Assembly: GCF_014644495.1 (NCBI RefSeq)
Contig: NZ_BMKU01000012.1
Coordinates: 1-64,000 of the forward strand
Length of the DNA: 64,000 nucleotides
Direction of reading: 5' to 3'
Origin: Pseudarthrobacter polychromogenes
GTDB taxonomy: Bacteria > Actinomycetota > Actinomycetes > Actinomycetales > Micrococcaceae
The translations under genes were made by a program, and so were the position numbers. Of the stretch, positions 33,952 through 43,400 are shown piece by piece. How positions within the stretch are numbered: position 1 is the stretch's first letter; the number at the start of each line of letters is the position of its first letter. The notes beneath the pieces are model-generated. The model did no database searches, was not told where the DNA came from, and worked only from the letters and a program-made list of their open reading frames with translations.

Positions 33952-34599
33952 GTGATGCATTTCGTCGAACCGTCCCGAGAAGTCCTGGCCGAGACCCTGC
34001 TTGCGGCCGGCCCTGATGCGCCCACGCTGTGCAAGGGCTGGCGCACCAGGGATCTTGCCGCGCACCTGTACCTGCGCGAACGCAAAGCAGCCGTAGGGCT
34101 GGGCCTGATTATCAAACGGCTGGCTAAAGCCTCGGACCAGGCCACTGCCAGGCTCGCCGCGAAACTGACCACTCCGGAAGCTTACGCAAAGCTGGTCAAC
34201 ACATTCCGGGCAGGGCCGCCTGCGCTGTCCCCGATGAACATCAAGGCCCTCGACGAGAGCTCCAACCTCATCGAATACTTCGTGCACACAGAGGACATCC
34301 GCCGCGCCGTTGACCGGTGGGCGCCGCGGGCACTCGACGAGGCGTACTCGGAGGCCCTCTGGGACGAACTCGTCAAGCGCGCCGCGATCCTTTACCGCGG
34401 CGTTGACCTGGGAATCGTCCTGGTCCGCCCGTCCGGGCCCCGGCACGTCGCCAAGCGCGCACCTGTATCGGTGGCCATCGTGGGTGAGCCCGGCGAGCTG
34501 CTGATGCACGCCCACGGCCGCACCCGCCACGCCCTGGTGACCTTCGAAGGCCAGCCCGACGCCGTCGCGCTCCTCCAGTCAGCCGAAGTAGGCCTCTAA
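33952..34599 (+). CDS. TIGR03085-type DinB/maleylpyruvate isomerase-like protein
   Basis: This 215-residue protein begins VMHFVEPSREVLAETLLAAG, followed by GWRTRDLAAHLYLRERKAA. W-x-x-x-D-x-x-x-H is the metal-binding pattern of mycothiol-dependent DinB-like proteins. The later IEYFVHTEDIRRAV supplies another conserved His. It could be a mycothiol-dependent transferase, but the substrate is unknown. It lies alone on the plus strand between hisI and hisF. The GTG at 33952 and the ATG at 33955 are both possible; promoter spacing slightly favours the GTG. Confidence 0.8.
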   Translation: MMHFVEPSREVLAETLLAAGPDAPTLCKGWRTRDLAAHLYLRERKAAVGLGLIIKRLAKASDQATARLAAKLTTPEAYAKLVNTFRAGPPALSPMNIKALDESSNLIEYFVHTEDIRRAVDRWAPRALDEAYSEALWDELVKRAAILYRGVDLGIVLVRPSGPRHVAKRAPVSVAIVGEPGELLMHAHGRTRHALVTFEGQPDAVALLQSAEVGL

Positions 34600-34604
34600 C
34601 CCCT

Positions 34605-34668
34605 CCAACTGAGTAGCGCTAAGTGTCGTTATGAGCCCCCAAAACGACACTTAGCGCTACTCAGTTGG
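34605..34668. repeat. large perfect palindrome (26-bp arms)
   Basis: The arms at 34605-34630 and 34643-34668 are perfectly complementary, with a 12-base centre. The core reads AGTAGCGCTAAGTGTCG. It starts six bases after the stop of the plus-strand gene and ends before the convergent hisF stop, so it can act as a bidirectional terminator. Such a long perfect arm suggests a dispersed repeat family rather than an ordinary terminator. Confidence 0.85.
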
Positions 34669-34681
34669 GTTGGGACACACT

Positions 34682-35458
34682 TCAGCGGACTTCGAAGCCT
34701 GCGTTCCGGATGGCGTCCTTGACCTGGGACATCATGTTGTCCGGTCCCCAGTGGAAGATCGATGCTGCCAGCACCGCGTCGGCACCCGCGGCGACGGCCG
34801 GCGGGAAGTGGGCAGGCTCCCCTGCCCCGCCCGAGGCAATAATTGGCACCTTGACCGCTGCCCGGACCAGCCTGATGAGCTCCAGGTCGAAGCCGTCCTT
34901 GGTGCCGTCAGCGTCAATGGAGTTGAGCAGGATCTCCCCTACGCCGCGGTCCGCGGCTTCCCTGGCCCACTCAATGGCGTCGATCCCGGTGCCGGTCCGT
35001 CCGCCGTGGGTGGTTACTTCAAAGCCCGACGACGTGGGCTGGGACCCGGGGCGGGTGCGGCGGGCATCGAGGGACAGGACGAGGACCTGGGAGCCGAAGT
35101 GCCGGGTGATTTCGTCGATGACGTCGGGCCGGGCGACGGCGGCGGTGTTGATGGAAGCCTTGTCCGCGCCGTACCGCAGCAGCTTGTCCACCTCGGCGAC
35201 ACCGCGGACGCCGCCGCCCACCGTGAGCGGAATGAAGACTTCCTCAGCGGTGCGGCGGACCACGTCGAACGTTGTTTCCCGGTTCCCCGAGGACGCCGTG
35301 ACGTCCAGGAAGGTCAGCTCGTCCGCGCCAGCGTTGTCGTAGCGGTGCGCCAGCTCCACGGGATCGCCGGCATCCCGCAGGCCCTCGAAGTTAACGCCTT
35401 TGACGACGCGCCCGGCGTCCACGTCGAGGCAGGGAATGACGCGTACTGCTACTGCCAT
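34682..35458 (-). CDS. hisF: imidazole glycerol phosphate synthase cyclase subunit
   Basis: This 258-residue half-barrel duplicate takes ammonia from HisH and makes imidazole glycerol phosphate plus AICAR. Conserved motifs are [18 protein letters not shown] with the catalytic Asp, [48 protein letters not shown] and IASGGAGEP. HisH is not in the window. It is transcribed after hisG with about 70 bases between them. Confidence 0.97.
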   Translation of the reverse strand: MAVAVRVIPCLDVDAGRVVKGVNFEGLRDAGDPVELAHRYDNAGADELTFLDVTASSGNRETTFDVVRRTAEEVFIPLTVGGGVRGVAEVDKLLRYGADKASINTAAVARPDVIDEITRHFGSQVLVLSLDARRTRPGSQPTSSGFEVTTHGGRTGTGIDAIEWAREAADRGVGEILLNSIDADGTKDGFDLELIRLVRAAVKVPIIASGGAGEPAHFPPAVAAGADAVLAASIFHWGPDNMMSQVKDAIRNAGFEVR

Positions 35459-35530
35459 GGGAGCTCCTGGAAATTCTGTCTTTTGCTGCGCTGGGTTGTT
35501 AAAGCGCGGGTTGGTACTGCGGGGGCCGGC

Positions 35531-36391
35531 TCAGATGCGGCAGGCGTGGATGCTGCTGACCAGGATGGCGCGTGCACCGAGGTCGTACAGCTCGTCCATA
35601 ATCCGGTTGGTTTCCTTCTTCGGGACCATAGAGCGGACGGCCACCCAGTCCGAATCCCGCAGCGGGGAGACGGTGGGCGATTCCAGGCCGGGGGTCAGCG
35701 CGGCGGCACTTTCCACCAGTTCCTTGCGGATGTCGTAGTCCATCAGCACATACTGGCGCGCCACCAGCACGCCCTGGAGGCGGCGGATCAGGACCTCGAT
35801 CTCCTTGGCGGTGCCGTTCGCGGCGCCGCCTTCGCCGGTGCGGCGGATCAGCACGGCCTCGGACTTCAGGATGGGATCGCCGAAGATTTCCATCCCGGCG
35901 GCTTTGAGGGTGTTGCCGGTTTCCACGACGTCGGCGATGGCGTCTGCCACGCCCAGCCTGACCGATGATTCAACGGCGCCGTCCAGGCGAACCACCTTGG
36001 CGTTGATACCCTTCCCGGCGAGGTAGCCGCGGAGCAGGCCGTCGTAGCTGGTGGCCAGCCGCTTGCCCTCAAGCTCCTCAACCTTGGCAAAGTCCCCAAC
36101 GGGACCTGCGAAACGGAACGTCGAGGCAGCGAAGCCCAGCGGAAGCAGCTCTTCCGCCTCCACCTCGGCATCCAGGAGAAGGTCGCGTCCGGTGATGCCG
36201 ACGTCGAGCGTTCCCTGGCCGACGTACACCGCAATGTCGCGGGGGCGGAGGAAGAAGAACTCGATGTCGTTGTCCGGGTCCACCATGACCAGTTCGCGGG
36301 TGTCGCGGCGCTGGCGGTAGCCCGCTTCGGACAGCATGGCGGAGGCGGCTTCGGACAGGGAGCCCTTGTTGGGGACGGCTACTCGCAGCAT
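35531..36391 (-). CDS. hisG: ATP phosphoribosyltransferase
   Basis: This 286-residue long-form HisG carries out the first, feedback-controlled step of histidine synthesis. LRVAVPNKGSLSEAA at the N-terminus, VGITGRDLLLDA, ATSYDGLLRGYLAGKG and IADVVETGNTLKAAGM are typical, and the C-terminal regulatory ACT-like domain (about residues 210-286) is present. The ATG at 36391 gives the conserved start. The gene lies about 90 bases downstream of hisE. Confidence 0.96.
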   Translation of the reverse strand: MLRVAVPNKGSLSEAASAMLSEAGYRQRRDTRELVMVDPDNDIEFFFLRPRDIAVYVGQGTLDVGITGRDLLLDAEVEAEELLPLGFAASTFRFAGPVGDFAKVEELEGKRLATSYDGLLRGYLAGKGINAKVVRLDGAVESSVRLGVADAIADVVETGNTLKAAGMEIFGDPILKSEAVLIRRTGEGGAANGTAKEIEVLIRRLQGVLVARQYVLMDYDIRKELVESAAALTPGLESPTVSPLRDSDWVAVRSMVPKKETNRIMDELYDLGARAILVSSIHACRI

Positions 36392-36481
36392 TGGAGGTCT
36401 TTCTGGTGTGGGGAGGTCTAGGTGTTCAGGCAATGCAGGCCACGGCGGGCACCGGCGGCGTGGAGCGCGCCGGACCGGTGG

Positions 36482-36745
36482 CTACAGATGCTTGTAGACG
36501 TCTTCCAGGGTCAGGCCTTTGGCGAGCATCAGAACCTGCAGGTGGTACAGCAGCTGGGAGATTTCCTCTGCCGCGGCTTCATCGGATTCATATTCGGCAG
36601 CCATCCATACTTCGGCTGCTTCCTCAACGACTTTCTTGCCGATGCCGTGGACACCGGAGTCCAATTCAGCGACGGTGCGGGAGCCTTCCGGGCGGGTGGC
36701 TGCCTTCTCGCTGAGCTCAGCGAACAGCGTCTCGAAATTCTTCAC
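36482..36745 (-). CDS. hisE: phosphoribosyl-ATP pyrophosphatase
   Basis: This 87-residue MazG-like helical protein removes pyrophosphate in the second step of histidine synthesis. It shows the pattern [18 protein letters not shown] with acidic metal ligands and [20 protein letters not shown]. The GTG at 36745 directly follows GGAGGGC, a good ribosome binding site; longer starts are not conserved. HisE is separate from HisI here, as usual in actinobacteria. Confidence 0.94.
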   Translation of the reverse strand: MKNFETLFAELSEKAATRPEGSRTVAELDSGVHGIGKKVVEEAAEVWMAAEYESDEAAAEEISQLLYHLQVLMLAKGLTLEDVYKHL

Positions 36746-36793
36746 GCCCTCCAGCCTACTTGCTGCAGCCCACAGGGCGCTTCCCGGGCCGTT

Positions 36794-36840
36794 GCATGAC
36801 GGGCGCGATGTGAGCGAATACACAAGCGCGCCCGTCGTGC
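36794..36840. terminator. long-stem hairpin after ribH
   Basis: GCATGACGGGCGCG (36794-36807) and CGCGCCCGTCGTGC (36827-36840) pair over 14 positions with one G-T. The hairpin begins eight bases beyond the ribH stop and lies upstream of hisE. No T run follows, so it may be a weak terminator or an RNA processing site. Confidence 0.45.
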
Positions 36841-36847
36841 GGGATCC

Positions 36848-37336
36848 TTACTTGCCGTACTGCTTGAGCACGACGGCGGTGGCCAGCGCCGCGGTGACGG
36901 CCTCGTGGCCTTTGTCTTCCTTGGAGCCGGGAAGGCCGGCCCGGTCCAGGCCCTGCTGTTCGGTGTCGCAGGTCAGGACGCCGAAGCCCACCGGGACGCC
37001 GGTGCGCACGCTGACGTCGGTGAGTCCCGACGTCGCTGCCTGGCACACGTAATCAAAGTGCGGGGTTCCGCCGCGGATCACGACGCCGAGGGCAACGACG
37101 GCGTCGAAGTGCGGTGCCAGCCGTGCGGCAGCGACCGGCAGCTCAAAGCTGCCTGGAACGCGCAGGACCGTGGGCTCGGCGATGCCGGCGTCCTTCGCTG
37201 CCCGGAGTGCACCGTCCAGGAGTCCGTCCATAATCTGGGTGTGCCAGCTTGCCGCCACAATCGCCAGCCGCAGCTGCGACGTTTCTCCGGGGTTGAGGGT
37301 GCTGAGATCGATATCGGGGGCGCCGTGTCCGCTCAT
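36848..37336 (-). CDS. ribH: 6,7-dimethyl-8-ribityllumazine synthase
   Basis: This 162-residue lumazine synthase forms icosahedral or pentameric shells and makes the direct precursor of riboflavin. [59 protein letters not shown] and [20 protein letters not shown] are the family motifs. It is the last gene of the rib operon, about 70 bases after ribA. Confidence 0.96.
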   Translation of the reverse strand: MSGHGAPDIDLSTLNPGETSQLRLAIVAASWHTQIMDGLLDGALRAAKDAGIAEPTVLRVPGSFELPVAAARLAPHFDAVVALGVVIRGGTPHFDYVCQAATSGLTDVSVRTGVPVGFGVLTCDTEQQGLDRAGLPGSKEDKGHEAVTAALATAVVLKQYGK

Positions 37337-37408
37337 GGTCAGTCTGTTCCGTTCAGTCGTGGTGGTGTGTCTTGCCGGTGCTGCGGCTGATGGGTGTGCC
37401 GCAGCGCG

Positions 37409-38197
37409 TCAGTCTTGTTCGTGCTCGAAAGTTTCGGGAGTGGTGACGGGAACCGCCACCACATGGGTGTCCAGCAGCAGCCGGTGCTCCATGCGGTCCT
37501 TCTTGGTCCGCAGGTAGCGGATGTTCTCATCGCGGGACGGCACCTCTGTGGGAACCATCTCCACAACCTTCACGCCCGCCCGTGCCAGCCTGTTCTGCTT
37601 GTCCGGGTTGTTGCTCAGGAGCCGCACCTCATGAAGGCCCATTTCCGCGAGGACCTGCGCTGCGGCGTTGTAGGAGCGGGCGTCCACAGGGAGTCCCAGC
37701 TGCTCGTTGGCCTCCACCGTGTCAAAACCCGCCTCCTGCAGCGCGTAAGCCTTGATCTTGTTGGCCAGGCCAATGCCCCGGCCCTCCTGCCCGCGCAGGT
37801 AGAGCAGCGTCCCGCCGTTTTGCTGGATCATTTCCAGGGCGAAGGCAAGCTGTTCCCCGCAATCGCAGCGGTAGGAGCCAAAGATGTCGCCGGTGAGGCA
37901 TTCCGAGTGCAGCCGGACGAGGGGTGCTTTACCGTCCTTGGGCGGGTTGGGTGAGCTGACGGCAAGGTGCTCGACGCCGGTGACCAGGTCCGTCCAGGCC
38001 TGCGCCACAAAATCACCAAAAGCCGTGGGCAGCTGCACTACCGGGCCACCGCTCACGGGGTGCGGGGCAACGCCGCTGCCGCTGCGCTCCTGCCCGTTGG
38101 CAGAGGGTCCGTGGCTCGCCGTGGAAGCCCCGTGGCCGTTCCGGGACGTTCCGTGGCCGTTCGGCGAACCGCTGTCGCGGGCTGTCGAAGAGGTCAT
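37409..38197 (-). CDS. ribA: GTP cyclohydrolase II
   Basis: This 262-residue zinc enzyme opens GTP in the first committed step of riboflavin synthesis. The zinc cysteines are in [20 protein letters not shown], and [20 protein letters not shown] contains the catalytic region. An N-terminal stretch of about 55 residues rich in Ser, Gly and His is low complexity and is probably a disordered extension. In many bacteria this domain is fused to RibB; here the two are separate but joined by an ATGA overlap. Confidence 0.95.
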   Translation of the reverse strand: MTSSTARDSGSPNGHGTSRNGHGASTASHGPSANGQERSGSGVAPHPVSGGPVVQLPTAFGDFVAQAWTDLVTGVEHLAVSSPNPPKDGKAPLVRLHSECLTGDIFGSYRCDCGEQLAFALEMIQQNGGTLLYLRGQEGRGIGLANKIKAYALQEAGFDTVEANEQLGLPVDARSYNAAAQVLAEMGLHEVRLLSNNPDKQNRLARAGVKVVEMVPTEVPSRDENIRYLRTKKDRMEHRLLLDTHVVAVPVTTPETFEHEQD

Positions 38198-38925
38198 CGT
38201 GTCTCCTTCTTGCCGCCCGCAACTTCGCGGGCGCTCTCCGTGGGCTTGCCTTGCCCCGCTGCGAGGTAGGCCGCGAGATCCTCAATGGAGATCAGGGGGC
38301 AGCCATGCTCAGCAGCGAAGGTCAGGAGCCCGTCCAGGCGCATCATCTCGCCGTCGTCGTAAACAACTTCCGCAATCACGCCCACCGGCTCGAGGCCAGC
38401 CAGGCGGCACAGGTCCACCGCGGCCTCGGTGTGGCCGGGGCGTTCCCGCACACCACCGTCAACTGCACGCAGCGGAAATATATGCCCGGGCCGGGTCAGG
38501 GATGCCGGCACGGCGTGGGGGTCGGCCAGGACCCTGGCGGTGAGGGCCCGGTCCGTGGCGGAAATCCCTGTGCTGACACCCAGGGCGGCGTCGCAGGAAA
38601 CGGTGTAGGCGGTCCCCTTGGCGTCCTCGTTGACCGCCACCATGGGAGGCAGCGCAAGGGCATCCGCCCGGTCGCCGGACAGCGGAACGCAGATGACGCC
38701 CGAGCTGTGGCGGATGGTCCACCCCATCAGCGCGGGGGTGGCATGCTGTGCCGCGAAGATGATGTCGCCCTCGTTTTCGCGGTCCTCGTTGTCCACCACG
38801 AGCACCGGCCTGCCGGCGGCCATGGCCTGCACCGCCACCTCGATGGAGTCGAGCCCGCGGACACCGGGGGCAGGCACAACACCTGCCTGCGCTGCCTCGG
38901 GTTCGAGCCGGAGAACGGCGTTCAC
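38194..38925 (-). CDS. ribB: 3,4-dihydroxy-2-butanone 4-phosphate synthase
   Basis: This 243-residue enzyme converts ribulose 5-phosphate to the four-carbon precursor of riboflavin. [19 protein letters not shown] carries the acidic metal-binding loop, and [41 protein letters not shown] and [17 protein letters not shown] are conserved. The GTG start overlaps the ribE stop by four bases, and its own stop overlaps the ribA start. Confidence 0.95.
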   Translation of the reverse strand: MNAVLRLEPEAAQAGVVPAPGVRGLDSIEVAVQAMAAGRPVLVVDNEDRENEGDIIFAAQHATPALMGWTIRHSSGVICVPLSGDRADALALPPMVAVNEDAKGTAYTVSCDAALGVSTGISATDRALTARVLADPHAVPASLTRPGHIFPLRAVDGGVRERPGHTEAAVDLCRLAGLEPVGVIAEVVYDDGEMMRLDGLLTFAAEHGCPLISIEDLAAYLAAGQGKPTESAREVAGGKKETR

Positions 38926-39566
38926 AGTGCACCTCCGTCAGCAACTGCCGGCGCTGACGTGCTGAACGCCAGGAGGCGTTCCGTGTACTTGGCCAGGACG
39001 TCCACCTCGAGGTTGACCCGGCTGCCCGTGGTCTTGGACCCCAGCCCGGTTTCGGCCAGGGTGGTGGGGATCAGGCCCACTTCAAACCAGGGCTCGGGCT
39101 CGGCGGCCGCGCTGACGGCGGTGACGGTAAGGGAGACGCCATCGATGGCGATCGAGCCCTTTTCCGCGATGTAGCGGGCCAGGTTGGCCGGCACGCCGAA
39201 CCGGAGCCGCTCCCAGTTGCCCAGCGCTTCCCGCTCCAGCAGCACGCCGACGCCGTCAACATGCCCCTGCACCACATGCCCGTCCAGCCGGCCGCCCGCA
39301 GGAACGCAGCGCTCAAGGTTGACGGCGTCGCCCGGAGCCAGTTCGCCAATGGTGCTGCGGACCAGGGTCTCCCCCATCACGTCGACGCTGAAGTCCGTGC
39401 CGTTGATCTCGGTGGCCGTCAGGCAGACCCCGTTCACGGCCACAGAGCCGCCCAGGGCGAGCCCTTCAGTGCTGCCGGGCGCGTGCAGCCGGAGGGTGGC
39501 GGTGGCGTCCCCGTCCCGCTCGACGGACAGAACGTGCCCTTGTTCGGCAATAATTCCGGTAAACAT
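38922..39566 (-). CDS. ribE: riboflavin synthase alpha chain
   Basis: This 214-residue enzyme dismutates two lumazine molecules to riboflavin. The tandem barrel repeats start [15 protein letters not shown] and [16 protein letters not shown], and each half has a VNGVCLTAT- or [13 protein letters not shown] motif. The ATG at 39566 shares its A with the TGA of ribD. It is coupled on both sides within the rib operon. Confidence 0.95.
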   Translation of the reverse strand: MFTGIIAEQGHVLSVERDGDATATLRLHAPGSTEGLALGGSVAVNGVCLTATEINGTDFSVDVMGETLVRSTIGELAPGDAVNLERCVPAGGRLDGHVVQGHVDGVGVLLEREALGNWERLRFGVPANLARYIAEKGSIAIDGVSLTVTAVSAAAEPEPWFEVGLIPTTLAETGLGSKTTGSRVNLEVDVLAKYTERLLAFSTSAPAVADGGAL

Positions 39567-40750
39567 CAGTGGCCTTCCTGGGCTTGCTCCGCTGTTGCGC
39601 GGGATGGTTGGGGGTCTAGGGCAACGGTTCGTTGCGGTCTGAGGTGGAGTCTCAGGTCGCGGCCAAGCCTGCGCACGGCCCCGCCGTCGGATTCGTCCCA
39701 TTGCCACTGCTGGGCATCGGCGAGGGTGCTGATTCCGAGGCCGTCCAGGGCAGGGGTGCCGGAGCCGAGCAGGGTGGGCGCCAGGTACACGATGAGCTCA
39801 TCCACGAGTCCGGCAGCAAGGAACGCGCTCAGGATGCGCGAGCCTCCCTCCACCATGAGGTGGCGGGTCCCGGACGCGTACAGCAGGGACAACGCCTCGT
39901 GCGGGTCGCGGGTGCGCAGGTGCGTGACCCGCCCGTCAGTTCCGCGTACGGCGGCCCCGCCGGGGACGTCCCGCAAGCCCATGACAGCCCGGACCGGCTG
40001 GTTCGGCGCCGGTGTTCCCTGCGGGTCGCGGGCGGTGAGCCGTGGGTTGTCCACCAGGACGGTCTGGGTGCCCACCAGGATGGCGTCGATCCGCCCGCGG
40101 ATGGCGTGGTTGTCCGCGAGGGATTCCGGGCTGGATATCCACTGGCTGGTGCCGTCCTGGGCGGCGATGCGGCTGTCCAGCGTCTGGGCGATGTGGAGGG
40201 TGACGAAGGGCCGCTTCGCGGTCACCGCTTCGAACCACTGCCGGTTCACGTCCAGGGATTCAGCGGCTCCCAGGCCGCTGCGGACGCGGACGCCGGCGGC
40301 GCGCAACGTTGCTGCTCCACCCGCCGCGGGGTCATGCGGATCGTCCACGGCGTACACCACGTCCGTGATTCCGGCGGCAATGATGGCCTGCGCGCAGGGG
40401 CCGGTGCGCCCGCGGTGGTTGCAGGGCTCCAGCGTCACCAGCATGGTGCAGCCTGTAAGGTCCAGGCCCGCTGCTGCCGCCTGGGCGATGGCATCGGCCT
40501 CCGCATGCGCGGTGCCGGCGCCGCGGTGGAACCCGGTGATCAGGTGGTTGCCATCAGGATCGACGACGACGGCGCCCACCAGGGGGTTCGCCCCACGCGG
40601 GCCCCGCAGGGCTGCTTGCAGCGCAGCCTCCATAGCCCTGGTCTCGCCGGCGCTGAAGGCGGTAACCACGCCATCGGCGGGCTGGAGCGGGTGGCCCGAA
40701 TGCAGGGCGGTGCCGGCTCCGGCACCGAAAGATTGTGTGGCCGCCATCAT
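39566..40750 (-). CDS. ribD: riboflavin-specific deaminase/reductase
   Basis: This bifunctional 394-residue enzyme deaminates and then reduces the pyrimidine intermediate. The N-terminal deaminase has the zinc ligands in AGTAHAEADAI and LEPCNHRGRTGPCAQAI. The C-terminal reductase includes LHIAQTLDSRIAAQDGTSQW, ILVGTQTVLVDNPRLTARDP and HLMVEGGSRILSAFLAAGLV. The start is either ATG at 40750 or 40747; the frame stays open upstream without conservation. An FMN riboswitch lies about 175 bases upstream. Confidence 0.93.
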   Translation of the reverse strand: MMAATQSFGAGAGTALHSGHPLQPADGVVTAFSAGETRAMEAALQAALRGPRGANPLVGAVVVDPDGNHLITGFHRGAGTAHAEADAIAQAAAAGLDLTGCTMLVTLEPCNHRGRTGPCAQAIIAAGITDVVYAVDDPHDPAAGGAATLRAAGVRVRSGLGAAESLDVNRQWFEAVTAKRPFVTLHIAQTLDSRIAAQDGTSQWISSPESLADNHAIRGRIDAILVGTQTVLVDNPRLTARDPQGTPAPNQPVRAVMGLRDVPGGAAVRGTDGRVTHLRTRDPHEALSLLYASGTRHLMVEGGSRILSAFLAAGLVDELIVYLAPTLLGSGTPALDGLGISTLADAQQWQWDESDGGAVRRLGRDLRLHLRPQRTVALDPQPSRATAEQAQEGH

Positions 40751-40925
40751 GCCGCGACCATCGCCACGGCTGCGTCCTCCGCTGAAGCGGCGGAACGTTC
40801 GGCATCTAAGAGCCATCGCTTGGGGTTCATGCTGTGTCGTTCCTTCCCTTTCGAACCGCGATGGCTCCGGGGGTATACGACAGCAGAAAGCTGCGGGACC
40901 GGGACGGCCCCACAGATACAGCTGT

Positions 40926-41072
40926 ACGTGCTTCTCTCATCCAGACTTTAACTGTCGGTACCGGAATTTCACCGGTTCAACCGTCTGCCGGGCTTTCCTT
41001 GCGGAAGGCACCGGCTCGCGGGTCGCGGACTGTCACCGCCGGTTCGGACTTACACCGACCCCGGAGCACGTA
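40926..41072 (-). promoter_or_regulatory. FMN riboswitch (RFN element)
   Basis: On the minus strand the conserved RFN blocks are all present: ACGTGCTCCGGGGTCGGTGT, AAGTCCGAACCGGCGGT, GACAGTCCGCGACCCG, GGTGAAATTCCGGTACCGAC and AGTCTGGATGAGAGAAG. Complementary ACGTGCT and AGCACGT close the P1 stem. FMN binding should lower expression of the ribD-E-B-A-H operon. Confidence 0.95.
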
Positions 41073-41112
41073 TGTGTGTTGCTATTGTGCCATAACAGGC
41101 GCGGGCTCCCGG

Positions 41113-41808
41113 CTATTCCGCAGACGCCGCACGTAACGGACGGCTGCCCTGGACGCGGAGCCGCTCGATGGCTGCGGCGGGATCGTCAGCGCCGTAAACA
41201 GCGGAACCGGCAACAAAGACAGTGGCGCCGGCTTCTGCTGCCCGGATAATCGTTTCCTCCGTGATGCCGCCGTCCACCTGTATGGCCACGCCGGCTCCGG
41301 AACCGTCGATAGCTGCCCTTGCCCGCCGGATCTTTGGCAGGGTGAGGTCCAGGAAGGCCTGTCCACCGAACCCGGGTTCAACGGTCATGATGAGCAGCAT
41401 GTCCAGCTCCGTGAGCATGTCCAAGTACGGTTCCACCGGGGTGGCGGGCCGAAGCGCCATTCCTGCTTTCGACCCCCTGCTGCGGAGTTCGCGTGCCAGC
41501 TTTACCGGGGCGAGGGAGGCCTCGGCGTGGAAGGTGACCGAGGCCAGGCCGGCGTCGGCAAATCCCGGCGCCCACCGGTCGGCGTCGGCAATCATGAGGT
41601 GGGCGTCGAGGGGGATGGGGCTGACAGCCTGGATGCGCTGCACCACGGGCAGCCCGATGGTCAGGTTGGGGACGAAGTGGTTGTCCATGACATCCACGTG
41701 CACGGCGTCAGCGGTGCTGATGCGCTTCAGTTCCGCTTCCAGGTTGACGAAGTCGGCGGAGAGGATGCTCGGGTTGATGCAGCATTGCGTCACGGGGTTG
41801 CCTTTCAC
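41113..41808 (-). CDS. rpe: ribulose-phosphate 3-epimerase
   Basis: This 231-residue TIM-barrel enzyme interconverts ribulose 5-phosphate and xylulose 5-phosphate. [39 protein letters not shown] with the catalytic Asp, [25 protein letters not shown] and [11 protein letters not shown] are the family motifs. It lies directly upstream of the FMN riboswitch, and its substrate ribulose 5-phosphate is also used by RibB. The start at 41808 or a GTG five codons later are both possible. Confidence 0.95.
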   Translation of the reverse strand: MKGNPVTQCCINPSILSADFVNLEAELKRISTADAVHVDVMDNHFVPNLTIGLPVVQRIQAVSPIPLDAHLMIADADRWAPGFADAGLASVTFHAEASLAPVKLARELRSRGSKAGMALRPATPVEPYLDMLTELDMLLIMTVEPGFGGQAFLDLTLPKIRRARAAIDGSGAGVAIQVDGGITEETIIRAAEAGATVFVAGSAVYGADDPAAAIERLRVQGSRPLRAASAE

Positions 41809-41828
41809 TGGTCTGTTGTTGCTTTCGC

Positions 41829-43400
41829 CTAGGCCTTTTTATGGATGAGCGCCAGGAACATGGCGTCCGTGCCATGGACGTGCGGCCAGAGCTGCGCCGT
41901 GGACTCGTGGCCCGCGTCCAGCTTCCCCGGAAGGCTGACGGCGTCCAGAGCTGCCCCCGCGTCCAGGAGCTCCAGGTCCTCACGCTTGCGGAGGGCGTCG
42001 GCAACCACGGCGGTGGTCTCCGCCGGATGCGGGGAACACGTCACGTAGGCCACCACTCCCCCGGGCCGCACGGCTGCCAGCGCCGAGGCGAGGAGCTCGC
42101 GCTGCAACGGGCCGAGGTCCGCCAGATCCTTGGGCGACCGGCGCCAGCGGGACTCGGGCCGGCGCCGCAAAGCGCCCAGCCCGCTGCAGGGAACGTCCAC
42201 CAGGACGCGGTCAAAGGAGCCGGGCTTTTCGGAGCCGAGCTCGCGGCCGTCGCCGGTGCGGACCTGCCACGTTTCGGCCGGCACGGCCGAGAGGGCCTGG
42301 CTCACCAGCTTGGCCCGGTGCGGGGCGGGCTCATTGGCCAGCAGCGTGGCGCCCTGCTGCTTTGCCAGCGCGCCGAGCAGGGCAGCCTTTCCGCCGGGGC
42401 CGGCACAGAGGTCCAGCCACGCCTCGGCCCTTCCGTCGCCTGTCCCGCCCGCTGGCTGGCCAAGATCTACGGCCGCCATGGCCCGGGCCACCAGCTGCGA
42501 GCCAACGTCCTGGACGCGGGTGGTTCCTTCCCTGACTGAGGAGAACCGTCCCAGGTCACCGCCGCTGGAAAGAGCCGAACCCTGGACGAGTCCACCCGGA
42601 GTAGCGCCGTGTTCCAGGGCCTCGTCCAGGTTGCCGAGCCCCGGGAGGGCTACCAGGTTAACCACGGGAGCAGCATTGTCCGCTTCCAGCAGGTTGTTGA
42701 TTTCATCGGCGGAGCGCCCGTGTGCAACCAGGGACTGGCGCATTGCACGGACGATCCATTCGGGGTGGGCGTAGCGGAGCGCAGCGATCTTCGTTGCGTC
42801 AGTCTCGCCTGCCACGAGCTTGTCCAGCCACTCCTCCAGGGTGTGCGCGGCAACTTTGCGCAGCACGGCATTGATGAGCGCAGACGGGCCTGCTCCGATC
42901 ACGGCGCGCGCCAGGCCCACGGTTTGGTCCAGGGCGGCGTGTGCCGGCACGCGCATGGCCAGCAGCTGGTGCGCCCCGATGCGCAGGGCATCCAGGATGG
43001 CGGGATCCAGCTGGTCCAGCGGGCGGTCCACGCAGCGGGCCAGGATGGCGTCGTAGGTGCCCTGGCCGCGCAGGGCGCCGTACGTCAGTTCGGTGGCGAA
43101 TCCGGCGTCGCGCTTGTCCAGCCCGTGGTGGCGGATCCGCGCCGGCAGGACAAGGTTGGCGTAGGCGTCCTCCGCCGCCACGGCGCGCAGGACTTCGAAG
43201 GCGACAAGCCGGGCGGGATCGGCCCGGCGGGTGCGCTGGGACGGGGCGTTGTCCGTGAAGCTCCGCTGCGGACCGCGGTTGCGTTCACGTCCCTGGGCGT
43301 TACGACGGCTGTTGTCCCGGGGTCCGCCCTTGCCGCGGCCGTGCCCGGAGTTGCCCTGCCCGCCGCCGCGCCCGCCTGGATTGCCGCCGGACCCGCTCAT
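41829..43400 (-). CDS. rsmB: 16S rRNA m5C967 methyltransferase
   Basis: This 523-residue RNA methyltransferase of the Sun/RsmB type has an N-terminal NusB-like domain ([20 protein letters not shown]). The C-terminal Rossmann domain has the SAM site [16 protein letters not shown] and the catalytic cysteines in [15 protein letters not shown] and [11 protein letters not shown]. The first 50 or so residues are unusually rich in Gly, Arg and Asn ([18 protein letters not shown]), a tail probably involved in RNA binding. The ATG overlaps the fmt stop. Confidence 0.94.
   Translation of the reverse strand: MSGSGGNPGGRGGGQGNSGHGRGKGGPRDNSRRNAQGRERNRGPQRSFTDNAPSQRTRRADPARLVAFEVLRAVAAEDAYANLVLPARIRHHGLDKRDAGFATELTYGALRGQGTYDAILARCVDRPLDQLDPAILDALRIGAHQLLAMRVPAHAALDQTVGLARAVIGAGPSALINAVLRKVAAHTLEEWLDKLVAGETDATKIAALRYAHPEWIVRAMRQSLVAHGRSADEINNLLEADNAAPVVNLVALPGLGNLDEALEHGATPGGLVQGSALSSGGDLGRFSSVREGTTRVQDVGSQLVARAMAAVDLGQPAGGTGDGRAEAWLDLCAGPGGKAALLGALAKQQGATLLANEPAPHRAKLVSQALSAVPAETWQVRTGDGRELGSEKPGSFDRVLVDVPCSGLGALRRRPESRWRRSPKDLADLGPLQRELLASALAAVRPGGVVAYVTCSPHPAETTAVVADALRKREDLELLDAGAALDAVSLPGKLDAGHESTAQLWPHVHGTDAMFLALIHKKA

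Noticed and set aside
39261..41249. A 662-residue plus-strand frame across ribE, ribD and rpe
   Set aside because: It overlaps three well-supported genes and the FMN riboswitch, and its composition is that of noise.
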